This document shows positions 5,155 through 5,960 of a DNA stretch of 5,960 bases, piece after piece (position 1 is the stretch's first letter; each line of letters starts with the position of its first letter). Origin of the DNA: Propionibacteriaceae bacterium. GTDB taxonomy: Bacteria > Actinomycetota > Actinomycetes > Propionibacteriales > Propionibacteriaceae. Position numbers and translations under genes: made by a program. The notes below the pieces were generated by a model. It did not search any database. It saw only the letters and a list, made by a program, of their open reading frames with translations, and was not told the DNA's origin. The DNA is taken from NCBI GenBank assembly GCA_031268065.1, contig JAIRXX010000331.1, forward strand, positions 1-5,960, read 5' to 3'.

Positions 5155-5661
5155 ATGCAAATCCGGAAGCTGGAGAAGGCAGACGACTTGGAGGGCTTCT
5201 CATCCGGGGCGGTAGACCTCGACGATTGGTTTGTTCGTTTCGCCTGGGAGAACCAGCAAGCCAACAACGCCGTCACCTACGTGTGCGTGGACGACACCGG
5301 AAAGGTGCTCGGCTTCTATTCCGTGGCAATGGGCGGGGTCGGGAAAGCGAGCGCCCCCACCAAGGTGGGCAAGAACCGGCCTTCGATCATCCCATGTGTG
5401 CTGCTGGCACGGCTGGCCGTCAACAAGACATCGCAAGGCAGCGGAATCGGCCGCAAACTACTCACGGATGCCTTCAAACGGACTGTCCTGCTCAGCACCG
5501 GCATAGGCGCAGCCGTCCTGCTCATCCATTGCCGAGACGAGCACGCCCGCGCCTTCTACACTTCGCTCAGCGAATTCCAAGAGTCACCCACTGATCAGAT
5601 GCACCTGATGATCACCATCAAAGACATCAAACGCGCCGCCGCCAGTGCTGACCGTGGCTAA
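5155..5661 (+). CDS. tacT: TacT-type GNAT acetyltransferase toxin
   Basis: In characterised members (TacT, AtaT, ItaT) this enzyme transfers acetyl from acetyl-CoA to the amino group of aminoacyl-tRNA and so stops translation; which tRNA is hit here is unknown. ATG 5155 lies 6 bases after the tacA stop with no strong ribosome binding site, so translation is probably coupled to tacA. The 168-residue product has the usual length. The N-terminal Phe-Ser-Ser-Gly-Ala-Val-Asp-Leu-Asp-Asp-Trp block (15-25) is a family signature. Residues 84-103 hold beta 4 and the acetyl-CoA pyrophosphate loop, Leu-Ala-Arg-Leu-Ala-Val then Gln94-Gly-Ser-Gly-Ile-Gly-Arg100, matching Q/R-x-x-G-x-G/A. Ala-Arg-Ala-Phe-Tyr (131-135) supplies Tyr135, equivalent to the catalytic Tyr of TacT. 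All key residues are present, so the toxin looks active. Its TAA overlaps the stop of the converging downstream gene. Confidence 0.93.
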   Translation: MQIRKLEKADDLEGFSSGAVDLDDWFVRFAWENQQANNAVTYVCVDDTGKVLGFYSVAMGGVGKASAPTKVGKNRPSIIPCVLLARLAVNKTSQGSGIGRKLLTDAFKRTVLLSTGIGAAVLLIHCRDEHARAFYTSLSEFQESPTDQMHLMITIKDIKRAAASADRG

Positions 5662-5960
5662 AACAGCGGTTCGGCGTCTTTCTTCCTCCCGGCCAGCGCC
5701 TCTTGGGATTTGATCTCGCCCATGAGGGCTGGGTAGGGGTCGGCCAAAGGCTTTCGGGATGTTCGGATTTCGCCGCGAATCCCGACCAGCACCGGGCCAG
5801 CCGCGTAGAACCGGCCCTTCGTGTGCCCGTGGGCCTCCAGCAGGCCCAACTCTGCGAGCCGGGCGAGGTCTCGGGTTCCTTGACGCTCCTCTGGTTCAAT
5901 CCGCGAGATGTAAGAATGCCTGGTGACGCGGAAACCCAGCAGCGCCTCGAAAAGAACCTC
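5658..5960 (-). CDS. C-terminal part of a probable Fic-family protein (winged helix)
   Basis: The frame is open from the right edge to a TAG at 5660-5658, giving 100 C-terminal residues; the start lies outside the window. Near the N-terminal end of this part is Leu-Leu-Gly-Phe-Arg-Val-Thr-Arg, followed by Thr-Arg-Asp-Leu-Ala-Arg-Leu-Ala-Glu-Leu-Gly-Leu-Leu (about 5886-5838) and Gly-His-Thr-Lys-Gly-Arg-Phe-Tyr-Ala-Ala-Gly-Pro (about 5829-5794). A helix ending in Gly-Leu-Leu, then a beta wing with Lys-Gly-Arg-x-Tyr-x-x-Gly, is a winged-helix pattern found at the C-terminus of many Fic proteins, enzymes that AMPylate or otherwise modify target proteins. The diagnostic Fic motif (HPFx[D/E]GNGR) would lie upstream and is not in the window, so another winged-helix protein, such as an AlbA_2-type regulator, remains possible. 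A hydrophilic tail of about 45 residues follows the wing. The gene runs tail to tail into tacT with a 4-base overlap. Confidence 0.6.
   Translation of the reverse strand, partial: EVLFEALLGFRVTRHSYISRIEPEERQGTRDLARLAELGLLEAHGHTKGRFYAAGPVLVGIRGEIRTSRKPLADPYPALMGEIKSQEALAGRKKDAEPLF

Noticed and set aside
4018..5160. A 380-residue - strand frame containing vapC
   Set aside because: Upstream of 4446 it runs antisense through vapB, the control region and tacA, with no homology and no ribosome binding site; only the part from the GTG at 4446 is the PIN toxin.
1..5960. CRISPR array, tRNA, rRNA or intact insertion sequence
   Set aside because: No regularly spaced repeats, no tRNA-like arms or T-loop in a suitable context, and no transposase or matched terminal repeats were seen.

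Overview
The window is high-G+C bacterial DNA with purine-rich Shine-Dalgarno sites, several GTG starts and heavy use of C/G in third codon positions. Together with the protein types seen, this points to an actinomycete (Actinomycetota). Resemblance of the broken AAA ATPase to proteins of host-associated genera such as Bifidobacterium or Actinomyces is an impression from memory, so genus is left open. The mix of a cell-wall cysteine peptidase-like gene, surface proteins, a decayed ATPase and packed toxin modules suggests an accessory or mobile region rather than core chromosome.

Layout. Left third (1-2834, all + strand): the 3' end of an NlpC/P60-like (CHAP-like) cysteine hydrolase; 30 bases later a membrane-anchored PEGA-domain protein; then, after a 240-base gap, a lipoprotein with a proline-rich linker, a PEGA-like segment and beta-propeller-like strands. 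These look like cell-envelope proteins. The hydrolase-PEGA pair may be the tail of a conjugation or secretion cluster that starts upstream, but that is inference.

Middle (2835-4017): about 310 bases without a gene, a broken AAA ATPase of which only the Walker A and Walker B blocks survive in two different frames, then about 450 bases of non-coding or decayed sequence. This is the least conserved-looking part of the window.

Right third (4018-5960): a compact toxin-antitoxin cluster. vapBC (VapC PIN-domain RNase toxin, VapB AbrB-fold antitoxin) is on the - strand. tacAT (DUF1778 ribbon-helix-helix antitoxin, GNAT acetyltransferase toxin) is on the + strand. The two operons diverge from one 172-base control region. 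In it a perfect 7-5-7 palindrome fills the spacer of the probable vapBC promoter, and a smaller imperfect dyad overlaps the probable tacAT -10 box. The tacT stop codon overlaps, tail to tail, the stop codon of a - strand gene entering from the right edge. That gene's C-terminal winged helix resembles that of Fic-family proteins, so a third toxin-like enzyme may lie here.

No tRNA, rRNA, CRISPR array or intact transposase was found. No wholly new system can be demonstrated. The best candidates for follow-up are the shared vapBC/tacAT control region, the toxin cluster as a unit, and the unexplained sequence around the ATPase pseudogene.
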